From positions 124,001 through 188,000 of the forward strand of contig NZ_BSEC01000001.1 in the NCBI RefSeq assembly GCF_027923385.1: a DNA stretch of 64,000 nt. The letters run 5' to 3'. Origin of the DNA: Methylocystis echinoides. GTDB taxonomy: Bacteria; Pseudomonadota; Alphaproteobacteria; Rhizobiales; Beijerinckiaceae. The position numbers were made by a program, and so were the translations under genes. The notes beneath the pieces were generated by a model. It ran no database searches, had not been told where the DNA came from, and saw nothing but the letters and a program-made list of their open reading frames with translations. This document shows, piece after piece, positions 1-9,522 of the stretch; within the stretch, counting starts at the first letter, position 1, and every line of letters starts with the position of its first letter.

Positions 1-179
1 CTTTTCAGGCCCCGAGAGCAAGGTGCGGCTATCGATAGTGGATGTCTGCGCTGCGGTGTGCCCGGAATGACCATCTTCATCACTCACATCAGATGGATAA
101 GGCCTGCAAATCAATGGCTTCCGGCTCCTTTGAACCGCGGTCTCGCAAAAGTAAATAACACCCTCCAGGGTTTCACCTG
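1..179. other. Left edge, no recognised gene
   Basis: No gene is recognised here. One plus-strand frame stays open from base 1 to a stop at about 221, crossing into the insertion sequence that begins at 180. It could be the tail of a gene cut off by the window edge, but its translation matches no family I know. Given the neighbours it may be mobile-element debris. Confidence 0.3.
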
Positions 180-1478
180 GCAGGCTGTTGAAAAACCCGT
201 CGCACTCGGGGCGCTGATATGATTCCCTTCGCTTTAGGCGAGGGAGGCTTGTAATGCGTGGCAGGGACGAGCGGTCTGGGGCGCTTTTCAGTTATGTAGA
301 CCTCGAGGCGCGCGTTCCGAACTCCCATCCATTGCGGGTCATCCGTGCGCTGGCGAATGACGCGCTCGCCGCTTTGGCCAGGGATTTTTCGGCGCTCTCC
401 GCCTCGAGAGGCCGTCCTTCCATCCCGCCGGAGAAGGTGCTACGCGCGATGCTGCTGCAAGCCTTCTACCCGATCTGCTCAGAGCGACAGCTCATGCAGC
501 GGCTCGACTTCGACCTGCTGTTTCGCTGGTTTGTGGGGCTCGGGATCGACAACTGCGTCTGGGATCATTCGGTCTTCTGGAAGAACCGCGACCGGCTGCT
601 CGACGGCGACGTCGCCGCGAAGTTTCTTGCCGCCGTGCTGGCGCAGCCGCGCGTGAAACGGCTTCTGAGCAACGATTATTTCTCGGTTGACGGCGCGCTG
701 ATCGAAGCCTGGGCCTCGATGAAGAGCTTCGCGCAGACGAAAGCCCGGAGAACAAGATGGACGATCCGCCTTCGGGTGCGGCGGATCGCGCAATCGCGAA
801 GCTGATTACCATGCGACAAGCGTTCGAACGACACGCGCGCCTCGACGAGCGATCCGGACGCGCGGCTTTATCGCAAGGGCGCCGGCAAAGAGGCGAAGCT
901 GTGTTGCATTGGCCACGCGCTGATGGAGAACCGCAACGCGCCTTTCGTTGACGCCTGCCTGACCAAAGCCGACGGCCACGCCGAACGCGTCACTGCGCCG
1001 CATATGATCGAGCCGCGCGCTGACCGGCCGAGGCGGATCACACTCCCGGCGGACAAGGGCTACGACGCCGAAGACTTCGTCAATGAGTTGCGGTCGATGC
1101 GAGTGACGCCGCATGTAGCACAGAACCTCAGCGGCCGGTCGTCGGCCATCGACAGGCGTTCAGCGCGACATGCAGGCTACGGGCTCAGCCAGCGCATCCG
1201 AAAGCGGATGGAGGAGGGCTTCGGCTGGATCAAGACGGTCGCCGGGCAGGACAAGACAAAGTTTCGAGGCTGCGACAGGGTGAGCTTCGCTTTCACCTTC
1301 GCGGTCGCCGCCTATAATCTGGTCCGGTTGCCGAGGCTGCTCGCGGCGGGCTGAGCCGCAAGGCCAGGGCGGAGCAGCGCACCCTCCGCTTCCAGGCCAA
1401 ATTCGATAGCGCCAAGACCGCCAAAAAAAATAGAGCGAGGCAAGACAAGCAAGGGCCGCGGGCTTTTTTAGCGGCCTG
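180..1478 (+). mobile_element. IS5-type insertion sequence, decayed
   Basis: The element carries one transposase gene and is bounded by imperfect inverted repeats. The left end begins CAGGCTGTTGAAAAACCCG at 180. The right end, read on the opposite strand from 1478, begins CAGGCCGCTAAAAAAGCCCG. The base pairs after the right end are CTAG, a tetranucleotide often used as target by IS5-group elements, but I do not see the matching copy at the left. The transposase is frameshifted, so the element is probably immobile unless helped in trans. Confidence 0.75.
254..1354 (+). pseudogene. IS5-type transposase, frameshifted
   Basis: The protein would be a DDE transposase with an N-terminal DUF772-type domain followed by a DDE_Tnp_1 catalytic domain. 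The N-terminal part (254 to about 735) and the C-terminal part (from about 824) share one reading frame. Between them several small indels shift the frame, and a TGA at 803-805 closes the first frame. Conserved pieces are visible: SVDGALIEAWASMKSF before the break, and ADKGYDAEDFVNELRSM and RKRMEEGFGWIKT after it. These contain the expected acidic catalytic residues. The product is broken, so I call it a pseudogene. The family assignment is firm; the exact ISfinder subgroup is not checked. Confidence 0.85.
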
Positions 1479-2552
1479 CTAGCGGCTTTCTAGATAGGCC
1501 CTGACCTTAATCGTTTGAGATTCAAACAGAAGGTAGAGTACGTAGCTTACACAGCATAGCAGAAAAAAGTGAGTCAAGTATAATCCAAAGGTGTATTCAT
1601 CGAGTTTTTGATGTTTGTTAAGAAGACCGACGCCCATCATCGCTGACATTAATGGGTTGTGCGAAAGATAAAGAGTGTAAGAAAATGAAGCCAAAAATCT
1701 CCCCACAGATTCCCAACATCGCATTGAGTTTACTTTTTGCCTTTTTCCTGCACAGACCTTCACGATCAATCCCAATCCGGCTGACAGCATCAACACGGCC
1801 ACACGCCGATCTAGGACACGAACGGCGGAAAGATCTATCTGTTGAGATACACTAGTCAACTGCATAGATATGACGCCGCTGAGCGCCAAAATCAAGCCCA
1901 GTGCGCTTACCTTTTTGGCAGACTTGACTGGCAGGAAAAAAGCCGCAAGACCGATTAACCAGCTAAATAAATAAACGAGCTCCAATTTGGAAAACACCAA
2001 CATCGAGGTTAATACCAACGCCAATGCAATCGCTTTCGTCTTGAGATTTTTCAGCTGCACCATAGCGAGAGTGGCTCCGCATAGGATGTAGAACCACACC
2101 TCGTAGCTTAGCGACCACAATGCTGTATTGCCTGAGAACGGCGATGCGATCACACCTTGTAACGAGGCTGCGTTCGCAAAAACTTCGAACCAAGAGAATG
2201 AAAATCCTAGCCAGATACTGTTCGCAACGGTGAGGATCAACAATGGCAGCAGCGGAACATAAATTCGTGTTATTCGGTCAATGCCGTAATTACGGAGATC
2301 GAAGGTTTCAATCATAGCACGCTTAACAGCCATCCCTCCAACCAAGAACCCGCTCAGCACAAAGAACATTAGTACCGCCTCGATCCCTAAGCGAGTTATT
2401 TGAAAGAACAATAGCTTGGCGGTGGCACTAGAACATTCGGTTTCGGAAAAAGAGAAAAAACTATTTACCCGCAAATGATTTGCTACTACCAATCCCGCTG
2501 CTAAAAAGCGCGCCCAGTCTAACAGCGGAGAAATCTCGCGCGCTTCACTCAT
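1479..2552 (-). CDS. Acyltransferase family 3 membrane protein (OafA/YrhL-like)
   Basis: This is probably a membrane O-acyltransferase that adds an acyl (often acetyl) group to an extracellular polysaccharide. The 357-residue product has about ten hydrophobic segments, and its N-terminal segment carries the His of ANHLRV, as in acyltransferase family 3. I chose the start at 2552 (MSEAREIS) because GAAGGA lies 6 bases upstream; an ATG 7 codons earlier lacks such a site. The stop codon TAG is formed at the exact edge of the neighbouring IS element (CTAG at 1479-1482). The original C-terminus may therefore have been replaced or trimmed slightly. The gene is visibly A+T-rich compared with the window's right half. 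It is separated from the main polysaccharide operon by IS debris and probably once belonged to it. Confidence 0.8.
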   Translation of the reverse strand: MSEAREISPLLDWARFLAAGLVVANHLRVNSFFSFSETECSSATAKLLFFQITRLGIEAVLMFFVLSGFLVGGMAVKRAMIETFDLRNYGIDRITRIYVPLLPLLILTVANSIWLGFSFSWFEVFANAASLQGVIASPFSGNTALWSLSYEVWFYILCGATLAMVQLKNLKTKAIALALVLTSMLVFSKLELVYLFSWLIGLAAFFLPVKSAKKVSALGLILALSGVISMQLTSVSQQIDLSAVRVLDRRVAVLMLSAGLGLIVKVCAGKRQKVNSMRCWESVGRFLASFSYTLYLSHNPLMSAMMGVGLLNKHQKLDEYTFGLYLTHFFLLCCVSYVLYLLFESQTIKVRAYLESR

Positions 2553-2590
2553 AAGTAGTCCTTCGCATTTCATACGACCTTGCTATTTCT

Positions 2591-3370
2591 AAGGGCCCGT
2601 TTGAAAATTCGATTTTAGGGGGCTACGGATATGATTCACGCCTTGGATGTGGACGCGCAAGCAGCGGGGGCCGGATGGCCAGAATTGCCCCAACGACGAA
2701 GCGCTATCCCTCTGATCTGACGGATGAGGAGTGGGAGCGGATCGCGCCGTTGATGCCGAAGTCGGGCCGCAGGGGTCCGCCGCGCGAAGTCGAATTTCTC
2801 GAAGTGATCAATGCGGTGCGCTATCTCGTGCGCTCGGGCTGCGCCTGGCGGATGTTACCTGTGCATTTCGGCCATTGCGAACGGTCTATGGCGGGTTCCG
2901 CGAATTGGCACGGCGTTTCCTTTTCCAAACGATCCATGATGTCGAGCTTATCCTCGATCGGGGAGCGTCAGGGACGCGAAGCGAGCCCTTTGGCGGCGGT
3001 CATCGACAGCCAGTCGATCAAGGCGCCGCTCGCACAGGCGCGGGGCTATGATGCGGGCAACAAGATCTTGGGTCGTAAGCGCCATATCGTGGTGTACACA
3101 GATAGGCGGTTGCTGATGGTCGATCTTACGACCGTCGACATGGGTGAACCATCTCTTCGCCGACGCCGCCTAAGACCGGCTGAAGTTGATGGACAAGGCG
3201 AATTATCTGGATTTCGTGCTCGAGATCATTCGTCGCCGAGACAGTCAGAAGGGTTTCACAGTCTTACCGCGTCGCTGGGTCCTCTAACGGACCTTCGGCT
3301 GGATGATCCGCTGACGCAGGTGCGCGATTACGAGTGTCGAAGCGTATCGGGTCCCGGAGAGGCGTGACGC
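2591..3370 (+). mobile_element. Remnant of an IS5-type (IS427-like) element
   Basis: The left end appears near 2591, where GGGCCCGTTTGAAAATTCG resembles the terminal repeats of IS427-like IS5 elements. The body is a decayed transposase gene. The right end is missing because the IS481-type element at 3371 begins where the end of the transposase and its right repeat should be. Confidence 0.65.
2675..3367 (+). pseudogene. IS5-type transposase, decayed
   Basis: The N-terminal 65 or so residues are well preserved (LTDEEWERIAPLMP, then the GCAWRMLPVHFG region), as in small IS5/IS427 transposases. After about 2870 the reading frame changes and then changes back. The segment around 3000-3110 again matches the family (VIDSQSIKAP, GRKRHI). 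After the TTVDM stretch (about 3143) a block of about 20 codons is missing. Then VNHLFADAA and a stop codon follow, with later fragments such as YLDFVLEIIRR in another frame. Deletion, frameshifts and internal stops make this a clear pseudogene. It ends at the start of the next element. Confidence 0.8.
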
Positions 3371-4422
3371 TAGATGTTTGATCCCAGGGTTTAGTGGTGC
3401 AATCTTATCCAGCGACGGGAAGGATGCGCTATGGGCCAGCTTCTCCACGGGAGCGCCCGCACGACAGAGGCGGTGCGTCGAGCGATACAGCATAGTCAAG
3501 AGAGCCTGAGAGCGCTCGCCAAGCGGTATGGCGTCAACCAGAAGACGATCGCCAAATGGAAGAAGCGGGCCTCGGTTCGCGACGAGCGGACGGGGCCGAA
3601 AGAGCCCAGATCCACGGTTCTGACGATCGAGGAGGAGGCAATTATTGTCGCCTTCCGCCGTCACACACTACTGCCCTTGGACGACTGCCTCTACGCGCTA
3701 CAGGCAACGCTTCCGCATCTGACGCGTTCGTCCTTGCATCGCTGCCTTCAGCGCCACGGTATTTCCCGGTTGCCGAATGTCGAGGGCGAGGTCTCCGCCA
3801 AGCGGAAGTTCAAAGCCTATCCAATCGGCTATTTCCATATCGACATTGCCGAAGTTCGCACGGCCGAAGGCAAGCTCTACATGTTCGTGGCGATCGACCG
3901 AACGTCGAAATTCGCCTTCGTCGAGCTGCATGAGAAGGCGACTACACGCATTGCCGCCGATTTCCTGTTCGCGCTGGTCAAGGCCGTTCCCTACAAAATC
4001 CACACAGTGCTGACTGACAATGGCACACACTTCACCGATCGCGGCGGCGAGACCTGGACCCCCGTCGAAATCAAGCAAATGCTGGCGGAGGGGAAGACCT
4101 TCCGTGCGCATGCGTTCGAGCATGCCTGCGCCCGCGCCGATATCGACCACCGGCTGACCAAGCCCAAACATCCTTGGACCAATGGGCAGGTTGAGCGCAT
4201 GAACCGCACAATCAAGGACGCCACGGTCAAGCGTTACTTCTATGAAACCCACGCCGAGTTGCGAACGCATCTCGCCGACTTCGTCACCGCATACAATTTT
4301 GCACGCCGATTGAAGACGCTCAAAGGCCTCACGCCTTACGAGTTCATCTGCAAGCTCTGGACGAAAGAGCCTGAGAGATTCATACTCGACCCGCTCCACC
4401 AGATGCCGGGACTAAACATCTA
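3371..4422 (+). mobile_element. IS481-type insertion sequence, apparently intact
   Basis: The element has related ends: TAGATGTTTGATCCCAGGG at 3371 and, read on the opposite strand from 4422, TAGATGTTTAGTCCCGGC. It contains a single uninterrupted transposase gene whose stop codon overlaps the right end. I do not see an obvious target-site duplication. It cuts the IS5-type remnant on its left and abuts an older copy of its own family on its right. Confidence 0.8.
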
Positions 4423-4423
4423 A
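3431..4423 (+). CDS. IS481-family transposase
   Basis: The 330-residue protein is a full-length DDE transposase of the IS481 family. An N-terminal helix-turn-helix (residues about 15-45, LRALAKRYGVNQKTIAKWKKR) is followed by an integrase-type RNase H fold. The catalytic triad appears as the D of FHIDIAEV (about 138), the D of VLTDNGTHF (about 195) and the E of NGQVERMNRT (about 256). No frameshift or internal stop is seen, so this copy could be active. The ATG at 3431 gives the N-terminus usual for the family, and the gene fills the element between its two ends. Confidence 0.93.
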   Translation: MGQLLHGSARTTEAVRRAIQHSQESLRALAKRYGVNQKTIAKWKKRASVRDERTGPKEPRSTVLTIEEEAIIVAFRRHTLLPLDDCLYALQATLPHLTRSSLHRCLQRHGISRLPNVEGEVSAKRKFKAYPIGYFHIDIAEVRTAEGKLYMFVAIDRTSKFAFVELHEKATTRIAADFLFALVKAVPYKIHTVLTDNGTHFTDRGGETWTPVEIKQMLAEGKTFRAHAFEHACARADIDHRLTKPKHPWTNGQVERMNRTIKDATVKRYFYETHAELRTHLADFVTAYNFARRLKTLKGLTPYEFICKLWTKEPERFILDPLHQMPGLNI

Positions 4424-4770
4424 TCTGGTCCGAGAGACCGTGGAGGCGTTATGGTAGGAGTTCTTCACGGCAGCGACCGTGCAAAGCCGCGAGTTTCGAG
4501 CCGAGCCCCTAGTTTCCAAAGAGAAGACGAGCATCCTCGTCAAGCGATATGGCTTGGGCAGAACAACGGTCGTCAAGTAGCGGACGCGGACTTCTTTCCC
4601 ATGAGTCCACGCGATCAACACAACGCGGTCCTGACGTCTATCGAGGAAGCGATCATTGTCGAATTTTCGACAAAGACCCTCCCGTCGCTCGATGACGCGA
4701 TGGCGTTCCTGAAGGACACCATTACCAAGCGCTTCACAATGGGCCGGACTCTAATCGATTCTGGCGCAAA
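4424..4770 (+). pseudogene. Remnant of a second IS481-type transposase
   Basis: The sequence just after the intact element repeats its first part in degraded form. The leader and start (GTTATGGTAGGAGTTCTTCA at about 4449) line up with the start of the intact gene. Around 4630-4720 the translation LTSIEEAIIVEF followed by LPSLDDAMAFL matches the LTIEEEAIIVAF and LPLDDCLYAL region of the intact copy. Frame changes and substitutions are frequent and the catalytic half is missing. It is therefore an old, truncated copy, not a recent duplicate. Confidence 0.7.
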
Positions 4771-4949
4771 TTCGCAGGGGCAGGTCACATGCGGCTTCAT
4801 CGTTTCCACTCAAAATACGTTAACTCGTCCTTTAAGGAGCTCGGAATATGCACGACGATTCGGGAATCCCAGCCCAGCCGGCTATCCGCTTAAGTCGTAG
4901 AGTAGCGAACACCAGAAAGCTACCTTATCGAAAAAACATGAGCCGTCCG
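4771..4949. other. Intergenic, no feature recognised
   Basis: No gene is recognised between the IS481 remnant and the end of the minus-strand polysaccharide operon. Short open frames here do not resemble known proteins. Confidence 0.4.
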
Positions 4950-5738
4950 TCACAATCGAAGCTTTTCCAACCGACGCTCGATGAGCTTCAGCGCAATGAG
5001 TATTTCAACAAACGTGCGCTGCAGGACATAGTAATAGCCAGGACGCCCGTCAAATATGCACCTCTTCGCTAGAAGCGTGTAAAAGAACACAAGAAATGGA
5101 GCCGGCCACGCGGCTAGCCTAATTCGATCCGAATGACGAAGGCTATTGAGAGGACTATTGAGGAGGTGATTTACCTCAAGTGTTGAATAACGTTGCTGGG
5201 CGGATATCCAGACCGAAAGAGGCTTTCTATCGTCATGATCGATGCGTCCTCGTAAATTGCAGACCCGTCCCTCAACTTCTAACCGTTGTGTGTGGCCGAT
5301 CTGGACATATTTTGCACTATCTCTACGGTAGAGCACTATACCTGGTGGATATAATGACGCCGAAAGGCGCTTTCCGGTAACACAGTAGCTGAACGAAACT
5401 CGATAGCCCACGATTTCAGGTGTTGGCCGAAGTGCTTTCATCTCCGCTAACAGTCCTTCAGGTAGGACGTAGTCAGCATCAAGCGCAAGGACCCACGGCC
5501 GTTCTATGCCGCATCTCTGAAGGCCATAATTCCATTGTAAAGCATGGGTTTCAAAGGGATGTTGAACTATTCGCGCGTTTGAATGCTGAGCCACAATGAC
5601 GGCAGTCTCGTCGGTGCTGTTGCTATCTAGAACTATTATCTCATCCATGCCTTGCAGCGCTTCCAGAGTACGACCGATATTCGGCGCCTCATTGTAAGTC
5701 AGAATTAGCACGGATATTTGCTCTAGAAAGCTCTGCAT
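4950..5738 (-). CDS. Glycosyltransferase family 2
   Basis: This is a GT-A glycosyltransferase that probably adds one sugar to a lipid-linked polysaccharide unit at the cytoplasmic face of the membrane. The N-terminus has the family 2 nucleotide-sugar fold (ISVLILTYNEAPNIGRTLEAL, with LDSNSTDET near residue 38). The metal-binding DXD-type motif is in LALDADYVLPEG (about residues 84-95). The C-terminal third has a hydrophobic stretch, as in WaaE/KdtX-like members that associate with the membrane. The length (262 residues) is typical. It is the last gene of the long minus-strand run, 6 bases after the upstream glycosyltransferase stop, so it should be co-transcribed. Donor and acceptor are unknown. 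Confidence 0.85.
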   Translation of the reverse strand: MQSFLEQISVLILTYNEAPNIGRTLEALQGMDEIIVLDSNSTDETAVIVAQHSNARIVQHPFETHALQWNYGLQRCGIERPWVLALDADYVLPEGLLAEMKALRPTPEIVGYRVSFSYCVTGKRLSASLYPPGIVLYRRDSAKYVQIGHTQRLEVEGRVCNLRGRIDHDDRKPLSVWISAQQRYSTLEVNHLLNSPLNSLRHSDRIRLAAWPAPFLVFFYTLLAKRCIFDGRPGYYYVLQRTFVEILIALKLIERRLEKLRL

Positions 5739-5744
5739 GGTTAT

Positions 5745-6887
5745 TTAAGCTGTTCTTGCAATGTCTAAGTAAAAGTCAACTAAGGCCTTACCCATAGATT
5801 CAGCAGAATACCTCTCTCGAGAGAAAGCACGTGCGCGTATCGATAGCCTTCTCCTGAGCGCGTCATTTTCAATAAGTCTCTCAATGGACAACCTTAGTTG
5901 GTTCACCGCTAGCCCGGTTATTTCAGCGGCCCCAGCATTCTCTGCCTCTCGCGCGATCGCAACTCCTTCGCTCAACACGCATGGCAATCCGGCAAGCATA
6001 GCCTCTACAGCCGCAATCCCGAAGTTCTCGGAGATTGACGGCAAAACGAAGATATCGGCAGCTTGCAATGTTGCTGCCTTCTCCTCCCCCTCGACATGCC
6101 CGAGCCATCTCGTAATTTCAGCTATGCCTGCGGTATCTGCTCTTGCACTGAGCTCCTTAATATAAGAGGCTTCTCCACTTCCCGCGATAAGCAGCGCACA
6201 CTCACTCCTCAATTGCTCTGAACATGCTACAGCGTCGATGAGCAATTCTATGTTCTTTTTTGGATCCAATCGAGATAAGAACAGGATAAATTTGCGTCCG
6301 CGGAGGGGGCCTTTAATTTGTTCCGTGGCTTGTCTCGTCGCATTTGGCACAGGTTCGACCCCAAGCGGCACAATTCTGTTGCGCAATCTGAAGCCTAATC
6401 GCTGTGCTTCAATCGCCTCATCTTCGCTAGTGAAATGCAAAGCCGCAGCGCTTTTTAAGATGGGCCCTTCTATAATCGTGAGCGATAGTCGCTTAATTAG
6501 AGGACGCCTTTTAGTGATCCCATACTTGCTTAGGGTGCCTAATGGCCGCACGATATATGGCACACCTATTAACCTCGCGAGTAAACCGGCTGCAGTAGAT
6601 GAAAATGAAAAAAGCGCGTGTATATGAACGATGTCAAATTCTTTCAAGTGTTTAATCAAATACAGGACCATTCCTGGAGAAAATTTATAGTGGATACTCC
6701 ACAAACTTTTATAGACGCGGCCATTGGCCTCAAGCTCGTTCGGAGGCACCTGAAAATCGCTTGTCAAGGTTGTGACGTCTACACCTTCTCGGCGGAGGGC
6801 CCGTTCACATACGGTAATGGCGCGTGCGGGCCCTCCGTCAAATCTTGAGACGGATGGAATGACGTGGAGAACCTTCAGCCGCCTCAT
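5745..6887 (-). CDS. Glycosyltransferase family 4 (GT-B)
   Basis: This is a retaining GT-B glycosyltransferase, probably building the polysaccharide repeat. The N-terminal domain begins LKVLHVIPSVSRFDGGPARA, the usual acceptor-domain start with its glycine-rich loop. The C-terminal domain has FILFLSRLDPKKNIELLID (about residues 200-218). It also has the E-x7-E signature in SISENFGIAAVEAMLAGLP (about 284-302). The 380-residue length is normal. Its start overlaps the stop of the upstream polymerase gene by 4 bases (ATGA), indicating translational coupling. The donor sugar cannot be read from sequence. Confidence 0.9.
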   Translation of the reverse strand: MRRLKVLHVIPSVSRFDGGPARAITVCERALRREGVDVTTLTSDFQVPPNELEANGRVYKSLWSIHYKFSPGMVLYLIKHLKEFDIVHIHALFSFSSTAAGLLARLIGVPYIVRPLGTLSKYGITKRRPLIKRLSLTIIEGPILKSAAALHFTSEDEAIEAQRLGFRLRNRIVPLGVEPVPNATRQATEQIKGPLRGRKFILFLSRLDPKKNIELLIDAVACSEQLRSECALLIAGSGEASYIKELSARADTAGIAEITRWLGHVEGEEKAATLQAADIFVLPSISENFGIAAVEAMLAGLPCVLSEGVAIAREAENAGAAEITGLAVNQLRLSIERLIENDALRRRLSIRARAFSRERYSAESMGKALVDFYLDIARTA

Positions 6888-8329
6888 AAAGGTTGCCCAA
6901 ATATAGCGCGACTAACCCTCGGTAAGATGGCAGAATTCAAAAACAAGACCACTATCAACCCCGTGGCGACGCCACCAAAAACTTTAGTGAAGCTCGATTC
7001 CAACGGGACGCTAGGATAAAGAACGCAACTCGCTGTGGCCATTCCCCAGAGCCCACCGAATCTAGCGCTCGTCACTAAGACTTTATAAATTAGTCCATAG
7101 ACCCATCCCAACACAAACAAAACCAACATCATCACGGGAACCCCGAAATCGATGTAGGCTTCCGCGATATACCCCAGACTAATTGATGTGCCCCCACCGC
7201 TTGGCCCGGCCGCACCGCCTGTATACATGTTTGTCCGTTCGGAGTCATCGATTACTGCTTTATCAGGGAATAAGACCCGAGGCATTAACGGACGCGTGAT
7301 TGCGTCCAAATAGATCGCTCCATTTTCGTGAGGGATTATAGAGGGCACGAAATTCGTAGCTACCCCAAAAAACTCTATGTAAGAAAGCCTATGGATGAAA
7401 TCTTCGAGGCCTGCTTCTAATTTGTGCCCGTCAAGATCAAGCACCAGATTTAGAAGCTTAATCATTCTCTCGGAGTAGCTAGCGTCTATTTGCTGGGACC
7501 CACTATCTGAATTTATGAATGCTCGGTACTCCGGCTTTACGCTGGTCCAGACAACGGCAAGCGAGAGAGTTAGAGCCAACCCGATAGTGAGCCAGACATA
7601 GGTAATTGGCCTTATGCGATTCGTTGCTGCCATCAAGGGTAAAAAGGTAAACATTATTGGAGTCCTAAAATCAGCGAAAAAACCTCCAATGCTCTGAAGC
7701 ATTTCAAAAAGGAATGCGTACATCCAGACTCTCTCGCCTGCTCGCCTTACAAAACACCCATAGACCAGCATAAAATAGAAAGCCCATTTGAGACTTGCCA
7801 ATGCTAAGAACGGCTGGGAAAGAGGCGGAATAAGGACGGCAGAAATGTTTCCAGTTAGTCCAATAGCCACACCGATGAAATAGAGGCGAATCAATTGCTG
7901 TCGCGTCATCAGCTGCGATACATATCTCGCCCGATCACTGACATTACTCAGGATACCAATGAATCCAGCGCGAATTCCGAGTGCTAATGATGTTAGCCCA
8001 CCTGCCGATAGCCAAACCGCATAAGGTAAATCTCCTCCGACAGGAGAATAATCACTTAGTTTAATCCCCGAAATATCGGCATGGAAAACTCCAACGAAGA
8101 TTTGGAGCCACTGGTAAAGGAACGCTAATAAAAGAATGGGCGTTTCAGCTGGTCTCCAAGTTATACTTGCCCCAAGCAAAAGTACAGCAATAGATAACAG
8201 AGTAATCTCTGCGTTGGGCCCAATTAACAAAAAACCCATCAAAGCAAGAGCCAACACTCCCGTGCCAGGAGGTAAATACTTCCGTTTGAGTGGTCTTGGC
8301 CCAATGCCACGGCCTATTGGATTAGCCAC
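6884..8329 (-). CDS. Multi-pass membrane protein, probable polysaccharide polymerase (Wzy-like)
   Basis: The 481-residue product has about ten to twelve hydrophobic segments and a large hydrophilic loop in the second half (about residues 270-390). This is the architecture of O-antigen/capsule polymerases that link lipid-carried repeat units in the periplasm. Sequence motifs in this class are poor, so the call rests on topology and on its place between glycosyltransferase genes. It overlaps the upstream glycosyltransferase by 16 bases and the downstream one by 4. It could alternatively be an O-antigen ligase or another integral membrane protein. A polymerase would not be required by a pure ABC-exporter pathway, although Wzm and Wzt are encoded in the same operon. 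Confidence 0.65.
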   Translation of the reverse strand: MANPIGRGIGPRPLKRKYLPPGTGVLALALMGFLLIGPNAEITLLSIAVLLLGASITWRPAETPILLLAFLYQWLQIFVGVFHADISGIKLSDYSPVGGDLPYAVWLSAGGLTSLALGIRAGFIGILSNVSDRARYVSQLMTRQQLIRLYFIGVAIGLTGNISAVLIPPLSQPFLALASLKWAFYFMLVYGCFVRRAGERVWMYAFLFEMLQSIGGFFADFRTPIMFTFLPLMAATNRIRPITYVWLTIGLALTLSLAVVWTSVKPEYRAFINSDSGSQQIDASYSERMIKLLNLVLDLDGHKLEAGLEDFIHRLSYIEFFGVATNFVPSIIPHENGAIYLDAITRPLMPRVLFPDKAVIDDSERTNMYTGGAAGPSGGGTSISLGYIAEAYIDFGVPVMMLVLFVLGWVYGLIYKVLVTSARFGGLWGMATASCVLYPSVPLESSFTKVFGGVATGLIVVLFLNSAILPRVSRAIFGQPL

Positions 8330-9498
8330 GTCTTCGCCGATGCCTTTCGTTCGATCGTGCTCTCCAAACCTGCGATGATGCCTTCCGTGGCCGCCGATAA
8401 GCTATACCTACTTGAGATCTCGTAAAACGATTTCCGGTCGATTGCTCTAGCTGCTGTAAGTGCCAACGCGTTCGCTAGAGCGAAAATGTCTCCTGTTGGA
8501 TAACTGCGTCCGACTCTCCCATCCTTGGCAAGGTCTAAGGCGCAGCCGCAACTCTCAGAGACAATTATGGGTCGCCCGCAAGCCAATGCTTCATTGGCAA
8601 CTAACCCCCAAGTCTCCCGTCCATCCGACGGGAGAACGAGGCAATCTGATGCTGCATATGCTTGTGGCATCCGTGATTGATTGCAAAAACCGAGCATGTG
8701 TGTTGGGACATTATTCGCATTGGCGAGTCCGATTATTGCGTCACGAAGGACTCCGTCGCCTGCGACAAGCGCTTCCATACATAAGCCTTGCGTACGGGCC
8801 CGCGCGATCCCAGCAATCAAATCCATCGGACGCTTGAATTCAACGAGTTTGCCGGCGAATAATGCGAGCGACGCTCCATCATCAAGACCGATTTGCATTC
8901 TCAAACGGAGTCTCTCCTCCGCAGTTGCTCTCGTTGCAAACCATTCCGTATCGACGCAATGCGGGGAGAAGAAAAGGCGGCTGGGAGCTACCCCATATCT
9001 TTGGTAATATTGATGAGATTGCTCACCAACATAGAATATTCCATCGAACAAGTTGAGCATCCGAGGATATGAAATTTTTTTCAGAACTCTTTTGAAAAGC
9101 GATCTAGGCGTCCCAAGTTGGCTATCTCCTCGCACGAACACGGGGATTCTTAACCGTTTCGATGCGGCGATGCCCTGATGGTAAACTTTGAGATTCCAGC
9201 CCATAACGAGTAACGCATCGAAATGACCATCTCGCAGGTTGGAGTAAATCTCCGGCGAATCGCACCCCCCAAAATGTTCTACCCCAGGGGCTGTGGCGAT
9301 ATTCCGGAGAAAGCTATGTTGGTAACCCGAGAGCAAGTCAACATCCCAGGAAAACGGTTGACCAAACCCGGCTTGACCTTGTTCAGAGGGACTTACAGCA
9401 TGTGCGAAATAGACATGTAGATCAAGCCGCGTTGCAAGCTGCCGGAACAAAGGGCCATAGTATTGTATGGGATGTGATGAAAGAACGGCTAGACGCAT
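8314..9498 (-). CDS. Glycosyltransferase family 4 (GT-B)
   Basis: The protein begins MRLAVLSSHPIQYYGPLFRQ, the GT-B acceptor-domain start seen in many capsule glycosyltransferases. The donor-binding half carries LALFAGKLVEFKRPMDLI (about residues 210-227). It also carries the E-x7-E signature in SDGRETWGLVANEALACGRP (about 291-310). At 394 residues it is complete. It overlaps the downstream polymerase gene by 16 bases and follows the upstream gene after 24 bases, so it sits inside the operon. It probably adds one sugar of the repeat unit; substrate unknown. Confidence 0.88.
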   Translation of the reverse strand: MRLAVLSSHPIQYYGPLFRQLATRLDLHVYFAHAVSPSEQGQAGFGQPFSWDVDLLSGYQHSFLRNIATAPGVEHFGGCDSPEIYSNLRDGHFDALLVMGWNLKVYHQGIAASKRLRIPVFVRGDSQLGTPRSLFKRVLKKISYPRMLNLFDGIFYVGEQSHQYYQRYGVAPSRLFFSPHCVDTEWFATRATAEERLRLRMQIGLDDGASLALFAGKLVEFKRPMDLIAGIARARTQGLCMEALVAGDGVLRDAIIGLANANNVPTHMLGFCNQSRMPQAYAASDCLVLPSDGRETWGLVANEALACGRPIIVSESCGCALDLAKDGRVGRSYPTGDIFALANALALTAARAIDRKSFYEISSRYSLSAATEGIIAGLESTIERKASAKTWLIQ

Positions 9499-9522
9499 TG
9501 CTTGATGCCGATCTTTTTTCGT

